A stretch of 64,000 nucleotides of DNA from Hirsutella rhossiliensis. Lineage: Eukaryota; Ascomycota; Sordariomycetes; Hypocreales; Ophiocordycipitaceae. Shown here one piece after another: positions 12,101 through 25,150 of this stretch. The translations under genes and the position numbers were made by a program. Every line of letters begins with the position of its first letter. Position 1 is the first letter of the stretch. The notes under the pieces are model-generated. The model was not told where the DNA came from, ran no database searches, and was given only the letters and a program-made list of their open reading frames with translations. Where the stretch lies: NCBI RefSeq assembly GCF_020360975.1, contig NW_025408667.1, positions 7,750,001-7,814,000 on the forward strand, in the 5' to 3' direction.

Positions 12101-12566
12101 AAAATACCCCTTTTTCGAAGCTAATTTAAGATATCCTTCGTAAATATCTCTCCGTTAGACCGTATCTTCTTTACCTCGTAGCTAAAGTAGGATTTTATCT
12201 AGTTAATAAAGTCCTAGAGAGTAAACTAGTTATACTTACTTAGGTAGGTCTATAAGAAATAAGGGAAAACTATCCTTAAAAAAGCGTCTATAAAAACATT
12301 ACCCTAACGAAGCTTTCTTAATCCCTAGAGACGTCGGTCTAATCGACCTAAATTTCCTTATACGGCTAGTCCGGCCGTATAGGTATCTATCTAGAAATTC
12401 GTCTCTTAGTCTTTCCTTAGCTATAGTATTCGCATTCGACGGTCTTTAAGCCCTTTATTTATACGCCTTATTATTAGCCTAGCTTATATAAAGCTAGGGG
12501 GCCCGGGTAACCTAGTCGTGCGTGCTAAAGAAGACCGTCTCCTTAAGCTACTAAAAGAGGGTCCTT
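9170..12566 (-). pseudogene. Copia pol remnant: RNase H, reverse transcriptase, partial integrase (copy 2)
   Basis: Minus-strand frame at 9,560-9,860 gives the diagnostic copia RNase H end: TEVELLALLEALKEAIFL, then STRLRYIDIY before a W/R-rich end and a GLTK block. At about 10,590-10,640 it reads KVLRLRKALYGL, the classic copia RT motif. The integrase C-terminus lies at about 11,600-11,850 and the core up to 12,566. Interruptions are almost all TAA/TAG from RIP. A 24 bp direct duplication at 11,004-11,051 is absent from copy 1. Confidence 0.9.
11004..11051. repeat. 24 bp tandem duplication inside Copia copy 2
   Basis: The unit AGTCTTTCTAGGCCTAGAAA plus AACT occurs twice in direct succession. 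The matching position in copy 1 (about 370-395) has it once, so this is a later slippage event in copy 2. Confidence 0.85.
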
Positions 12567-12577
12567 AGTACCTACTT

Positions 12578-12953
12578 TAACGGGTAAGATTATACCCCTA
12601 TAGATATTAGCCTATTAAAGGGATAAGACCCCTAGCCCCCCCCCCCCCTCTAACTTTCTTCTAAGTATACTTAAAGGCGTTATAAAGACCTCGATTATCT
12701 AATTAAGCATTATCCTTAATTATAGTTAATTTAAATTTTTGTTTTTCCCCTTTAAAGTAGATACCGCTAGTTACGCGACTCTAGTAGAAACGAAGAGGCA
12801 TAGAGTAAAGAAATCTCTAAGACTCGCATTTATAACCTAAAGCCTATAGAGCTATATATAGACTAAGTAATTAGATAATTACGTAGTTAATTGCTCTATT
12901 AATCCTTTACTACGTGCTACGCGTACTTTAGGTATATGCCCTCGTTCCCGTTA
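12578..12953 (+). repeat. Gypsy 5' LTR
   Basis: 376 bp, same length as the 3' LTR, with an internal run of about 14 C residues near 12,636. By eye it differs from the 3' LTR at roughly 15 positions, nearly all transitions. That is expected when two once-identical LTRs are mutated independently by RIP. Confidence 0.95.
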
Positions 12954-15900
12954 AAACTAGTCTCTAGGGCGTAAACTCGTTATTCTATTCTATTTATATA
13001 GCGACGAGTAGCTTTACGAAGCCGAGAATACCTAGAGGACGATAGTACTATTTAGAAAAAATAAAATCTAGGGATTTAATAATTAAAGTAGCAACTACCT
13101 TAATAGCTAGAGTTAGGGACCTAATAAGGCGATAGACTTACTAGGAAATAAATAATTAGATAATGCCTTTGCTAGTAGTAAAGGAAAAGTAATAAGCTAA
13201 TACTAAAAAACCCTAAGCTCTTATTATTAGCCCTACGACCCCTAATACTAGCGACTTAGTTAAGAAACTACGATCCTTATATAATGCTTTAAAAGATATA
13301 AATAACGACGATAGCGTAATCTAGACCGTTCTAGAACCCTACTAAGACCTCTTACTTATATACGCATTAATAATACTAATATAGGTACTAACGAGGGATA
13401 CCCTAATAACCTTAACCTTAGCTCTCCTCTACGTAGTAGCTTATAGAGAACGTTTACCTCCCGCTAATAGATAAGAAAGTAAGTAATAAGATAGTTATAA
13501 TAAGATATCCTCTAACTCCGAAAACTCTAACTCTAAATTTCGTAACCTTATAATCTATAGGTATACTATATCTAGAAATACTAGCCGTTAAGAAGGATTA
13601 TCTAATCTTACTACTAGCGATATAAAGAAAATTAAGGTAGATATTAATAAGATTACTAATAAACTTAGGGATATACTTACTAGAAGCTAAGATAACCTTA
13701 TAGAAAGACTCCGCTAACTACGACTCCTACTTATTAGAAAATTTAACGGTAAAAACGTAACTAAATTCCTTAAGAAGTTCGAACGGGAGATACGCGTTAA
13801 CTATATCTACGACGAGGATAAAATAGACTAGCTCGAAGTCTATATCTCCTCTATATAAGCCCCTACTATTAAAATTCTTATAAACGGACTTACTTAGGAA
13901 GAAGCGAAGAAGAGACTCCTTTAATACTACTACGTATATAATATTAAATAACTAGAAACTACTAACGACCGCTTAGACTATTATAATACTAAAAAGCCTA
14001 AGACTATTATAAAAGTTATAGAATAGCTTAGTCTCTACTTATACTTATAGCGTAAGGTATAACCCGACGGCTAGGAAGAATCTATAGTCTAGTTATACTT
14101 TATCTACTATATAATGCTAAAGGAGCTTATTATTAACGTTATAGAGAGAAACGGGAAGATATTTAAAGTTATCTTAAAACTCCTATATAAAAGCCTTATC
14201 TATATAATTAATAATTATTTAGTACCTCGCTAGGACGTTAAGCGATAAGATATAGTATCTAAAGTTTATAATTGGAAGCTTAAGAACCTAAAGAAAGACT
14301 AGCTCTTTAGGGAAATTAATAAAGTAATAAAGGAAGCCGAATTTAATAAAGGCGAAGAAAAACTTCCTAAAGAGCTAAAGAAAATAGATAAGAAACCTAG
14401 ATAGCCCGTAAAGGAGATCTTAGACCTAATAAAAGCCTTTAAAGATATAAAGATTAACCTTACTCGCTAGTAAGAGTAGATATTTAACTAGCTTAATAGG
14501 GAATAAAGACGTATTAGTAGTAGAGGCTACTCTTTAAGTTATAGATAAGGAGGTAGCGTAAATACTATTAGATTTTACTACCTATCTAATTAATATACGT
14601 AGCTTTAGGTTAATGCTTTTAACCGGCCTAGGAGATACTTTTATTACGGTAAAGAAGGATACTACCTTAATAAGTATAAGGTATACTCTTAGGACTACGA
14701 GATCGGATTTATAATATATAAAGTAGTAAATAAGACTCTTTACCTTAGAAGAAAAGATAACGGAAGCGTAATTCCCTTAGTACTTACTAATAGGTTTTCT
14801 TAAATAGGTATATATATTCGAAGGCTTATCGTATACTAAGTAGATATATAGCTAGACTTCTTTATATTACTACTTATAAAATAGGTTAAAGCTATAGTTA
14901 TACTATCTTACCTAAATTAAGCTACTAGTAAAAGAGAATCCGGTTTCTTAGACTAGTTCTAGAGATATAGAAGCCTATATAAGTAGAAGCTAAGGAATTT
15001 AGAAGTAAGCGATATAAGAAAAGAAGTAAGAAGGATATCGGTTATTATAATTATAGATAATATATAATAAAGCGATATATATAATTAGATAATCTATACG
15101 ACTACGATAGGGATTAATACCTATAAGGGGAAAAGATAAAGAGTTAAAGAGGACGTAGAGGAAATCGAGATAACGAGAATAATAAAAACTAGCCTAAAGA
15201 TTATCCCTATATATTATAGATATAAAGTAGATCTAAATAAGAAGTTTAATAGACTTATAGATAAAATCGTTAGAGAAATTATATATAAAAGAATCCCGAT
15301 CCCTTTAAATTACCTAATCGACTTTATTCCCTAACTAAGCGAGAGACTTAGTATAAGATATATAGATATAGCCTAAGGTATAGAAAACACTAAATTCTAG
15401 ACCTTAGAGGAAGTAGAGAGCAATATAAGACCCTATAGAGCTACGATAACGGTTATAAAAGTAGCCGAAAATAATATAGAGAGTAGTTTACTCCTCCTTA
15501 AATATCTATAAGGAAAACTCGCGGTAGCTTTAATATAAGTTAAAGAATAGGACGAAGAATACTAAGTCGAACTAATTAAGCTTACTTACCCTACTTATAA
15601 AGAATCGGATTATAAGTACCTCGAAGTCTAATAAGTACTAAAGGAAGTTAAGTTTATAACTAATATAATTAGCGTAACGTAACTAGCTTAAGGACTATTT
15701 AATTAATAAACTCTAGAGGCAATAAGACTAGAGAAAGATAAATTTATTATATAAGAAGTAGCACTCTTAATAAGACACTAAAAGATAACTCTAAAGGACC
15801 TTATAGCGATTCCTATAATACGTATAAACATAGTCCTTATACCTTTCCGCTCGCTTAAGTATATATAAGACCTACCTTATATTTAAGTATAGCTTAGTAG

Positions 15901-18900
15901 CTAAAAAGCTAAAGTTCTAAGCCCTTTAATCGATACTAGGTCTAAAGGAAACCTTATTACTAAAAGATACGTAAACGTATATAGGCTTAAAATCCTACCG
16001 ATAAGAGTATTAATAACGGCGTATACTAGGTCCCCTATAGATATAGTTAGGGAGGTAGAGACTAATCTTTATCTAGGAACGGCCTAGATACTAATCTATC
16101 TTTATATTACGCTAGACGGAGTCTTAGTCCCCTTTATCCTAGGCATACTATTTATTAGAGCCGCGCGTATATTATTTAATTATTCCCTAAGGAACAGGGA
16201 TATATAGGTTAAATATTAGATCGGTACTATCTAGGTAGTTACGCTAGCGGTAGGAGCTATTAAATAAGAGCTTCTAGACGAGGTTAATATAGTAAAATCC
16301 TTTTAGGCTATAACCTTAATAGTTAATAAAGACGTATACGAAAGACTAAAGCTTAAGGAGGCTATATAGGAAATAGCTACCTAGCTCCTAAGAAATTTTT
16401 TTTAGGCTTCGGTAATAGAAGTCGAAGAAGATAACCTAGGAGCTACCTAATAATTATAGAGAGAAACCCTTACGGATACCTAGATAGCCGAGATTCTCTT
16501 ACTAGGAGGTAAGATCCTTAGTTATAGAAGGGGTGCTAACTAAGTCCCTAACCTAGCCTATACTAGCGTAAACGAGCCCTTAATAGTATTAGTACGATAG
16601 TAATTAATTATAAATAAAGGAGATAAGGCGATTCTAGCTATTAGATCTAAGATAGTAAAAGAGATTATTAAAGTTATAGTTATAGAGGCTATAGGAGAAT
16701 TTAAGAAAAATATTATTAAAGCTAGAAAGAAGTTCTAAAAGATCTAGAAAGTTAAAGTTAAGATAGGGAGGAAACGACCTATTAGATTATATAATCTAAG
16801 AGTTAATACTCTCTTTAAAAGAAAAGTAGATAAGATTAACCCTATTAACGATACTCTATTAAATAGCTCGACGCCGGAAGGGGACCCTAACTAAAAGAAG
16901 ACTAAATAGAATACTATTAAAGATAAGATATAGCCTAGACCCTACCTAGAACACTTAATAGGAAAATTCTTAAGTATATAGAAAGGAAAGCGGCTAACGT
17001 AAGAAAGACTTAAAGTAATCTACGAATAATTTAAGGGCTTTTTTATAGAGGTAGAAATCTAGATCTTCGATAATATTCTATTTAATAGGGAAGTAGCGTT
17101 ATCCTAGGACTTTATAGAAAGAGGCAGAGTCGACCTAGCTATAGCCTTACTATAGGTTATTAAGATAATAGAATATAAGGCATAGTAAGTAGCCTTAATC
17201 CTAATCCTAAAAGCGATAGAGTAGAAAGTTATTAATATCCTTAAAATTAGACTAGAAATAAGAGTCCTTAAAGAAGGGCACGGGCCCTATAGGAACCCCT
17301 TTTTCCTAGTAGTAAAGAAAGATAAAGGACTACGCTTAATTAATTCCGCTACGCGTATAAATACTATTATAATAAGAGATATAAACCTACCGCCGAATAT
17401 AGACGAGTTTAGCGACTACTTCTTAATATATAAGATCCTTTCCCTCCTAGACCTTTTTTTAGGCTATAATTAGATCCCTCTTAATATTAGAAGCCGTAAC
17501 TTAACGATATTCGCGATACTTATTAGCCTCTTACGTATATATATACTCCCTTAAGGGGCTATAAACTTAGTCGGCTAATTTATAAGGATAATATAAAGAA
17601 TCCTATAAGACCTTATACCGAATATCTATAGGAATTTCCTTAATAATATAGGTATTAAGGGGCCTAATATAACGTATAATAATAAAGAGGTAGCGCTAAG
17701 AGTAAGGAGATTTATCTTTAAATACCTTATTAACCTCGATAAAGTCCTAGTTAACGTCGAACTCTCCGGTTATACGATTATAGGGGCTAAATCGAAATTC
17801 TACTAGTAAGCGACTAAAGTTATTAGTTATATCTATAGAATAAATAAAAGGTGCCTTATAGAAGCTAAAGTTATTAAAATTAAGGAATAGATAAGATGCC
17901 TTAATATAACGTATATTAGAGCTTTCCTTAGTATTATAGGATACTATTAAATCTAGATTAGATAGTTCGCTATCTTAGTAAAACCCCTTATAGACCTACT
18001 AAAGAAAGAAGTCTATTAGGAATAGGGAGACGAATAAGTAAAAGCGATAGCTGCCCTTAAGGAAGCTATTACTAATCTAGTCTTTTTAGTATCCCTCGAC
18101 GTTAGCCTAGGAAGAGGAGATATTATTTTAATATATAATGCTAGTCTACTCGGCTAGGGGGTAGTCCTAATATAAATCGTCGATAGAAAGAGGCGCCTTA
18201 TAAGGTTTAAAAGTAGAACGTAGTTACTAGTAGAAACTAAATACGATGCGATAAAAAGGGAGTATAGGGCTATATTAAGTGCGCTTAGGAGACTAAGAAT
18301 ATACCTATATAGCGTATATTTTATCCTAGAAACTAATATATAGGTCTTAGTTAATTAACTAAAAGGTGCCCTTAAAGACGTCCTTAGAGCTATAGTAACT
18401 CGCTAGATAAGCTATATTTTCCTCTTTAACTTTACTATACGATATATCGAAGGTAAGAAGAATAGTATAGCCGACGGACTCTTAAGAAAGCCTAAATGAC
18501 CTTCTAATATATTAGATAGGGAAATAAAAGGCGATATTAAAGAATTTATAAACTTCTACTTAAACGTAGTATAAGGGACTAAGCTATAAGGGGACTACTT
18601 AAAGGAATCGAGGATAATTACGAACTTCCTTTAAACGTTAAAACGGCCGGAGGGCCTTTTTAAATAAGACTATAGGAAGCTACGTCTAAAGAGTCTAAGT
18701 TTCTACGTTAAAGATTAGAAGCTTTAGCGACTCCCTAGGAAAGAAGAAAGGGGACCTATACTAGTCGTAGACGACCTAAAAGAACGGAAAAGGATTATCG
18801 TAAAGTACTACGCGTAAATAGGGTATAAAGGACGATAAGTTATATATATATTTATAAAAGATAGGTATTAGTAGGCTAGCTTTTAGAACGATATTTATAG

Positions 18901-20100
18901 CGTAATCTCTTCCTATAAAGAATACTAATACTTTACGACTAAGAGACCCTAGGAAGTTATAACGCGACCGCGCCTAGCTACCCTATAAGTAAGATTTACT
19001 TTAATAGCTAGTATATACTATCTAATTATAGGTATTCGTACCTTATAGAAGTATAAGACGACCTTACTAAATAAGTAGAAGTAACCCTAGTTAAAGAAAT
19101 CACCGCGGGAGCTATAACTAAATTTATACTCTTTATTATTTATAAGTATAGCGTAATACTATACGCTATAATTAATAGAGGGCCTAAAATAAAGAAAGAC
19201 TTTAAGTATATCCTAGAGGATATAGGCGTTAAAGTTATCTAAACTTTAGTATATAATTTAAAGGCGAACGCGGTAGTAAAATAAAGGTACTAGAGGTTAA
19301 TAATAGCGCTTATAAAAATAGCAGAGAAAAAGGGTAAGTAGATTAAATACCTTAACTAAGTAATCCTTATAAACCGAATAGTAGTTAAAGAGTCTTATAG
19401 AATATTAGCTTTCTAACTACTATATAGATAAGAACCGGTACTACCTCTTAAGGTAGAATACCTAACTTAGCGACTAATCGACTAGGACGAAGTAAAGATA
19501 AAAGAAGAATTATTTAAAGCACGAGTGCGAGTTTTAAAAAAGAAAGAGAAAGATATAAAAGAAGCTAAGAAAAAAGTAATAAGATATTAGAATCGATTAA
19601 TAGAGAGGACGGATAAAGCTAATAAGCATACGATAAGGAAAGAAAGCCTATAACCTAGAGACCTCGTCTTACTATTTAACGTAAAACGATTAAATAATCT
19701 AGGGAGGTAAGCTAAGTATTAGATAAAGTAGAACGGTCCTTTTTAAGTAGTATCGCGCTTAGAGTAGTCTAGGGCATATAAGATTAAGACTTTAAATAAA
19801 ATCATACTTAATAAGATAATCCTAGGAAAGTATCTAAAGAAGTTTAAAAAGGATAAGGAAGGTTAGTAGTGCTTTACTAAGGACGACTAGTTACTCTAGG
19901 ATAAGATTACTCTCGATAAGAGGAGGAAGGAAGAAATAATAAATAAAGTAGATAATTTACTACTCCTACTAAGTAGAGAAGCCTTAGATTAAATAGTGCT
20001 ATAGTCGTAATAACTCCTTAATAAACCTTAGAAGGATTAAAGCTAGGAAGAGGAAGAAGAGCGATTATAGATACCTAGGAAAGGCCTAAGGTATATAATC
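12954..20100 (+). pseudogene. Gypsy gag-pol polyprotein remnant
   Basis: Plus-strand polyprotein in Ty3 order. Gag-like sequence spans about 13,000-15,100 (a KFNGKNVTKFLKKFEREI block near 13,738). A retroviral-type aspartic protease active site, SPLIDTRSKGNLITK, is near 15,930, with DTG changed to DTR by a G-to-A change. Reverse transcriptase spans about 17,270-18,000 (GHGPYRNPFFLVVKK, then LRLINSATRINT). RNase H spans 18,050-18,500 (LVETKYDAIKREYRAIL; ends KKNSIADGLLRKPK). Integrase spans about 18,700-19,900 (an IVKYYA.. IGYKGR block). Many in-frame TAA/TAG codons make it inactive. Confidence 0.92.
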
Positions 20101-22180
20101 GAGGTTTAGCTACTATAACTTAGTAAAGTAAAAAAGGATCTTTATACTAGAGCCCTAAAGACGCTAATCTAACGAGAAAAGGAGGAGGTAAAAAGGAGCT
20201 AAGGAGGAAAAGGTAGTAAAGATAAAAATCTATAACTATCGTAAGAAGCACGCTAGAACCTAACTAGTAACTAGGATACCGTCTAACTATTTAATCGAAG
20301 GACGACTATAGTAGCTAAGATATTTATAAGTGCCTTACCTACTACCTTATCGTTTTAAATTTTCTACCTAAGGCTCCCTAAGTAGATAAAGATAATACTT
20401 CCTACCCTTCCTTAATAATAGCCTACCCTTTACTACCTTAAAGAAGGCGAATAAAGATATAATTAAATAATAAAATAAGAAAATAAATATTCTTACTACC
20501 TACCTCCCTTAAGAATAAGAGTTTTTACTTTATAGATAGGGACGTCTATTCTTTATTATAGAGGGGGAGACCCGCTATAGCGAAAATAAACGCGCCTATA
20601 AGATAAATTTTAATATATTTTCGACTTACTAAATTAAACGTATATTACCTTAAGAGAAAAACTTTTACTACTAAAGATAGCAACTAAATAAGGCTACCTA
20701 CTCCCGGTAAACCTACTATAGACTACTATAAAGCGAACTTAAAGACTATCTAATTATTACTTAAGAGAGAGCTTATTAAACCTATATAATCTCTTTCTAG
20801 GTAAGACGGGCGTAAGGTTAATTTCCTCCCTTTCCTTTAAATCCTTAGTAGGACTAAAGGAATTAGGGATATTACGAAGAAGATAAAGGGCGGTCTTATT
20901 ATTAATATACTTATTATAAAATTTATTAGTCTTAAGGTCGGTATAGAAATTATAACTATATATATAGTTAGCGAATCTATTAAGGTCGTAAGTAGCCCTA
21001 TAGTATCTAAGGAAGTGCCGCTATTCGTAAACGGGCGCCTTAGTCGAATCCTAGATATAGTTAGCGTAAGAACCGCTAGTAGTGCCTAAAAGAGAGATAT
21101 ACTTATAAAAAGGAAATATAACGTACTCGTAAGCGGAAGTTATAGTTATCTAATAAGTTCGAATATACCCTTAATAAAGGCGAGGATTACGAGTTCTATA
21201 TAAAGTAATTAGGACTACTTAAAAGTATTCTTACCGCCCTAAATTAAGCTAAGAAAAGAAGTATCCGCGTAGATAAGCGATTTCTATACGGATATAGGTT
21301 ACTAGCCGACGTCTATAATAAAAGGTATAGAAGACGATTTAATTATACCGACCTAGCGTGCTCTTAAGAAAGTAAGAGAGAGGGGAGCGACCACGCGCTT
21401 TAACCCTAACGATATTAGGAGCTTTTAACGGAACCTATAACTAAAAGGCGATTTCTATATAAATTAAAAACCCTTAGTAACCGATATTATTTCTACTATA
21501 GACCTAGGTCTCGAAGTAACTATAGATCTATAAAAGAAGACGGTTAGAACGAGCTAAGCGAGATTAAATAAGTTAGATAGTCGTTATTCGAAAGTACTCT
21601 ATATAAAGAGGAAAGACCTTAGTACGATAATTCTAAGTAAGAAGAGTAGTAGTAACGAGGGAAGGTCGTAAAAGAGTAGTTAAAGAAAGGTTAATAATAT
21701 CTAGCAGCTCTTTAGTTTTAAGTTTAGCGGTCTTACGAGATATAATAAAGAAGAAGAGGCAATCGTAAAAGGAGAAGATAAAAGGTAGCGGTCTAGAGAA
21801 ATAAAGAAGATAGAGGAAAGAAAAGGGAGAAGAGGAATAAAGAGAGTAAAGAGGAAAAGAAAAGGGCGGGGATTAAATAGCTCTTTAATCGATAACTAAT
21901 AAAAGAAGCTATTTAAGCGTAACCGCTAAATACGCCTAAGACTTTACCGCTATAGAGGCCGGCTAAAGTAACTAATAACCGCGCGCTCTAACGACTATTT
22001 ATTCCTCTCGCTATACCTTCTTTTTTCTTTCCTTTTTCTTCCTTCTATATATATATATATATATATATACTCCGCACGCTTCCCTACTTATAACGATCCC
22101 TTCCACTAATATAACTCCTATATATATATATAATACCCTCTTAGCCTCTTAGCGTTATAACTCGAAACTACTTACCCTAA
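20100..22180. other. Gypsy interior between integrase and the extra frame
   Basis: About 2.1 kb downstream of integrase, RIP-mutated, in which I recognise no domain. Bases 20,040-20,130 may still be the integrase tail. Part of 20,800-21,700 has coding-like texture but no frame I could follow with confidence. Confidence 0.5.
22046..22069. repeat. (TA)n microsatellite inside the Gypsy element
   Basis: About twelve TA units after a pyrimidine-rich tract (TTCTTTCCTTTTTCTTCC), just upstream of the extra frame. Confidence 0.85.
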
Positions 22181-24787
22181 CTATTTAATCTTAGCTTCTC
22201 CCTCTCTTTCGCTTACTCTACCCTTTCCTAAGATATAGCGGCGAACCTAAATAGCATCCTAGGCCTAGCTATAGACCTCCCTAAGGATGCCGCTATCTTC
22301 TTTAGCGTATTACTATTTAGGAGTAGGAGCTCTATTTTACCTACTTACTATAGCGAAGTTAAAGTAAAAGGCGGTAAAGGGCGCTTTTACGCCGAAGATA
22401 AGGAAAGGTTTATAGACTAAGACTAACGAGACGTTTATAGGCAGAAGCAACCTCCTTAGTATATCTATAGAGATCGTTAGCACCTAATGCTAACGGGCCC
22501 TATTAAGCGACGGGATATTACCCTTAAAGACGCTTAGATAATATATAAGGGCGTTAAAAAGATAAACGGATTCGCTAAGAATAAGGCCCGCTAGGAAGAG
22601 TATATCGTCGACGTATATAACTTTCTCCGTAGAGCTATTAATAAATAATAGGCTACGAGCTTTAGCCTTAGCGCGATAATTAAAATCTTAATAAGAGGTA
22701 TCGAGAACGCGGTATACCCCTTGCCTTACCCGCTATCGGTTTATACCGACTACTAAGGGGAACCTATCGAAGATATAGAAGATAGATATAAGAAGTACTA
22801 CGAATACTTAAATAATAGGGAGTATTTAATTAAGTTTACTACTCCTACCTTCGACCTTAGTTACTTCGCGTATAAACGAAGGTATATAACTAAAGTTATT
22901 AACTTTTTAGTAGGCATAAATAAAAGGGGACTCTACTAAGGGGCGTTCCTCTAAGACTATAAAGAAGGAAACCTAGTCGTTTTTAATGCTTAGAAAGAGG
23001 GACGATATACTAGACTCTATACGTTCCTATAAGTATAGCGGTAGTTTCTTTATATCCTCTAAGTTCCTTATAACTTTACCTATACGCTAGTCCCTTATAC
23101 CGCCTAGTAAGAAGGGTAGGAATACGGCTACTTAGCCTTAATAATAATCTAATACTAGGTTAAAGGCATAGTTAGGCTATGCCTTAAGATAATTAAATAG
23201 CGATGCTTAAAAGTTAAAGTAATTCTAAAGTAAAGGTATAGAGCAACGTAAGAAGCCCTATAGATAGATAAGATCTTATACCGAGACTAGTATTTCTTTA
23301 AGCCGGATAAGAGGATAAGTATAAAAGGCTACGTCGATAGGCTAATATATAAAATCTAAGCCGTCGCGGCGAACGAGCTTAATTATATATAAGCGATATT
23401 ATAGGGCGGTAGAGTTTCCTAGTAGTTTAATAGCGGGGTTAGACGACTATAAAAGATACTATTTAATTAAGGTTTAATAACTTTTAGCGGAGTCTTTCTT
23501 ATAAGGATTCTTAGGAGCGAGCGGATTTACCGATATAACCGTATTATCTTAGGAGACTAGGAAGAATAAGACCTCTAGGAAGTCTTAGAGGTAGTTAACC
23601 TCTTAAATAAGCCTACTAGATAGAAACTACCGCTTTAAAGAGACGTAGAACTAGCTTATATAGCGAGGAAAGTAAGAAAGGAGCTATCTATACTAGCTGC
23701 CCTTACGGAGTAACCTAACCCGATTACTTAAGCTACGCGCGGTTTCTTTATAAAACTTCTCCTTAAAAAGACCCCTAACTATCTAATTACGCCGATAAGA
23801 ATCGAGAATAGACCTAGTCCTTCGTTACCTTAAGCGTTAACTAAATCGAGCTCCTTATCTAAACTAAGTAGCCTTTCCCTAAGTAACCTCGAGATAGGAT
23901 CCCTGCCCTAAAGCCTATAAAGGAGAGAGCTAAGCGCCCCTACTAGTCCCTTTATCTACGTAGAAACGACGCCTTTATTCTCCCCCTTTAATATATAGCT
24001 AATTAGGCCTACTCCTTACCCGCTACTAACGGCTCCTCTAAATATATAAAGGAGCAAAAGACTCGTAACCGCTCCCCCGCCGATAACCTAATAAGGAGCT
24101 AGTAAGGAAGAAAGGTAGATAGCCCGGCTACCTACTCGCCCTAGGACCTTAAAATTACTAGGCGCTCGGTTAATTACCTTAAGGCTAAAGACTCTAGTAA
24201 CGCCTACGGTACGCCCTATTACTCCCTAGAAACGAAGTATAGTAATAGCTTCTCTAGCTATAGTCCCTATAAGGTTTATACTAGGCTTTAAACCCTCTTA
24301 GGTTAAAGGAGTTAAAAACCTAGGAATATATTAAAACTACCGCTAGGATATTAACGACTATAATTCTATATATTTATATAGGACTACTAGTAACGCGATA
24401 ATAATTAGCCTATAAGACTCTATAGCTTATCTAATCTAGCTATACCTAAAGCTATAGACTAGTAAAGATATTAACTACTTCGTTTCCTTAATACCCCTAG
24501 GAATAATAAGCGCAAATACTTAGGAGCGTATACGGGGGGTAGTAGATAATTATCTAAAGAAGAAAGTACGCGAGTAAAGATAGGAAAGAGCTAAATAAGT
24601 AGCTCGTAGGTAAAGGGAGAAATAAAGGACGCGAAGGGAAAGGATTATAGTAAAGGAGAAAAGTTCTATCGACGGTTTATTTACTCACTTACGTACTTAG
24701 GAAGAGAGCCTTACCCGTTATTATCGCGCCCTTTCCGTTAGTATCTTAGGTCGGAAAGTTACTAGGGAGGAGTTTAACGGGTAAGAT
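22180..24787 (+). pseudogene. Additional long frame between pol and 3' LTR of the Gypsy element, function unknown
   Basis: A single plus-strand frame can be read codon by codon from about 22,180 to the TAA at 24,785-24,787, inside the 3' LTR. That is roughly 870 codons with no frameshift and only TAA/TAG interruptions. It has mixed, protein-like composition: a front part with LAIDLPKDAAIFFSVLLFRS, a tyrosine-rich middle (EDRYKKYYEYLNNREYLIKF), a serine/proline-rich linker near 23,800-24,100 and a strongly basic end (KKKVRE, RRQREK). I recognise no RT, envelope, protease or chromodomain motif and no convincing membrane segment. It is in the sense orientation of the element, so it is an extra retrotransposon gene rather than an inserted host gene in the opposite strand. 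Stop loss through RIP makes length alone weak evidence. Confidence 0.55.
24764..24774 (+). promoter_or_regulatory. Gypsy polypurine tract
   Basis: AGGGAGGAG lies directly before the 3' LTR start, where the plus-strand primer of an LTR retrotransposon is expected. It is also part of the last codons of the extra frame (AGG GAG GAG). Confidence 0.65.
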
Positions 24788-25150
24788 TATACCCCTATAG
24801 ATATTAGCCTATTAGAGGGATAAGACCCCTAGCACCCCCCCCCCCTCTAACTTTCTTCTAAGTATACTTAAAGGCGTTATAAAGACCTTAATTATCTAAT
24901 TAAGCATTATCCTTAATTATAGTTAATTTAAATTTTTGTTTTTCCCCTTTAAAGTAGATGCCGCTAGTTACGCGACTCTAGTAGAAACGAAGAGGTATAG
25001 AGTAAAGAAATCTTTAAGACTCGTATTTATAACCTAAAGCCTATAGAGCTATATATAGACTAAGTAATTAGATAATTGCGTAGTTAATTACTCTGCTAAT
25101 CCTTTACTACGTGCTACGCGTACTTTAAGTATATGCCCTCGTCCCCGTTA
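24775..25150 (+). repeat. Gypsy 3' LTR
   Basis: 376 bp direct repeat of 12,578-12,953. It ends CCCGTTA directly against the broken RNase H frame of the third Copia element. Confidence 0.95.

Larger units (their letters stand above)
8688..12566 (-). mobile_element. Ty1/copia retrotransposon copy 2, RIP-mutated, 5' half missing
   Basis: Same family as copy 1. Starting from its 3' LTR (left) it has RNase H, reverse transcriptase and part of integrase. Homology to copy 1 stops at about 12,566, eleven bases before the Gypsy LTR. Gag, the primer-binding site and the 5' LTR are absent, and the sequence beyond the Gypsy belongs to a different Copia family. The missing half was therefore lost or moved, not merely split by the insertion. 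Confidence 0.88.
12578..25150 (+). mobile_element. Full-length Ty3/gypsy retrotransposon, 12.6 kb, RIP-mutated
   Basis: Two direct 376 bp LTRs (12,578-12,953 and 24,775-25,150) enclose a plus-strand gag-pol and a long extra frame. The length of 12,573 bp is about twice that of typical fungal Gypsy elements such as MAGGY or Skippy. The LTRs start TAACGGG and end CCCGTTA, consistent with TG...CA ends changed by RIP. No target-site duplication is visible: the left flank is TACTT and the right flank AAGTA, which are reverse complements. The two flanks belong to different Copia families. Confidence 0.93.

Noticed and set aside
22046..22069. (TA)n run, considered as a replication origin or Helitron target hotspot
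   Set aside because: Simple TA repeats are common in RIP-mutated DNA and nothing around it supports a function.
12636..24845. Poly-C runs near 12,636 and 24,833, considered as telomere-like or assembly gaps
   Set aside because: They are at the same internal place in both Gypsy LTRs, so they belong to the LTR.
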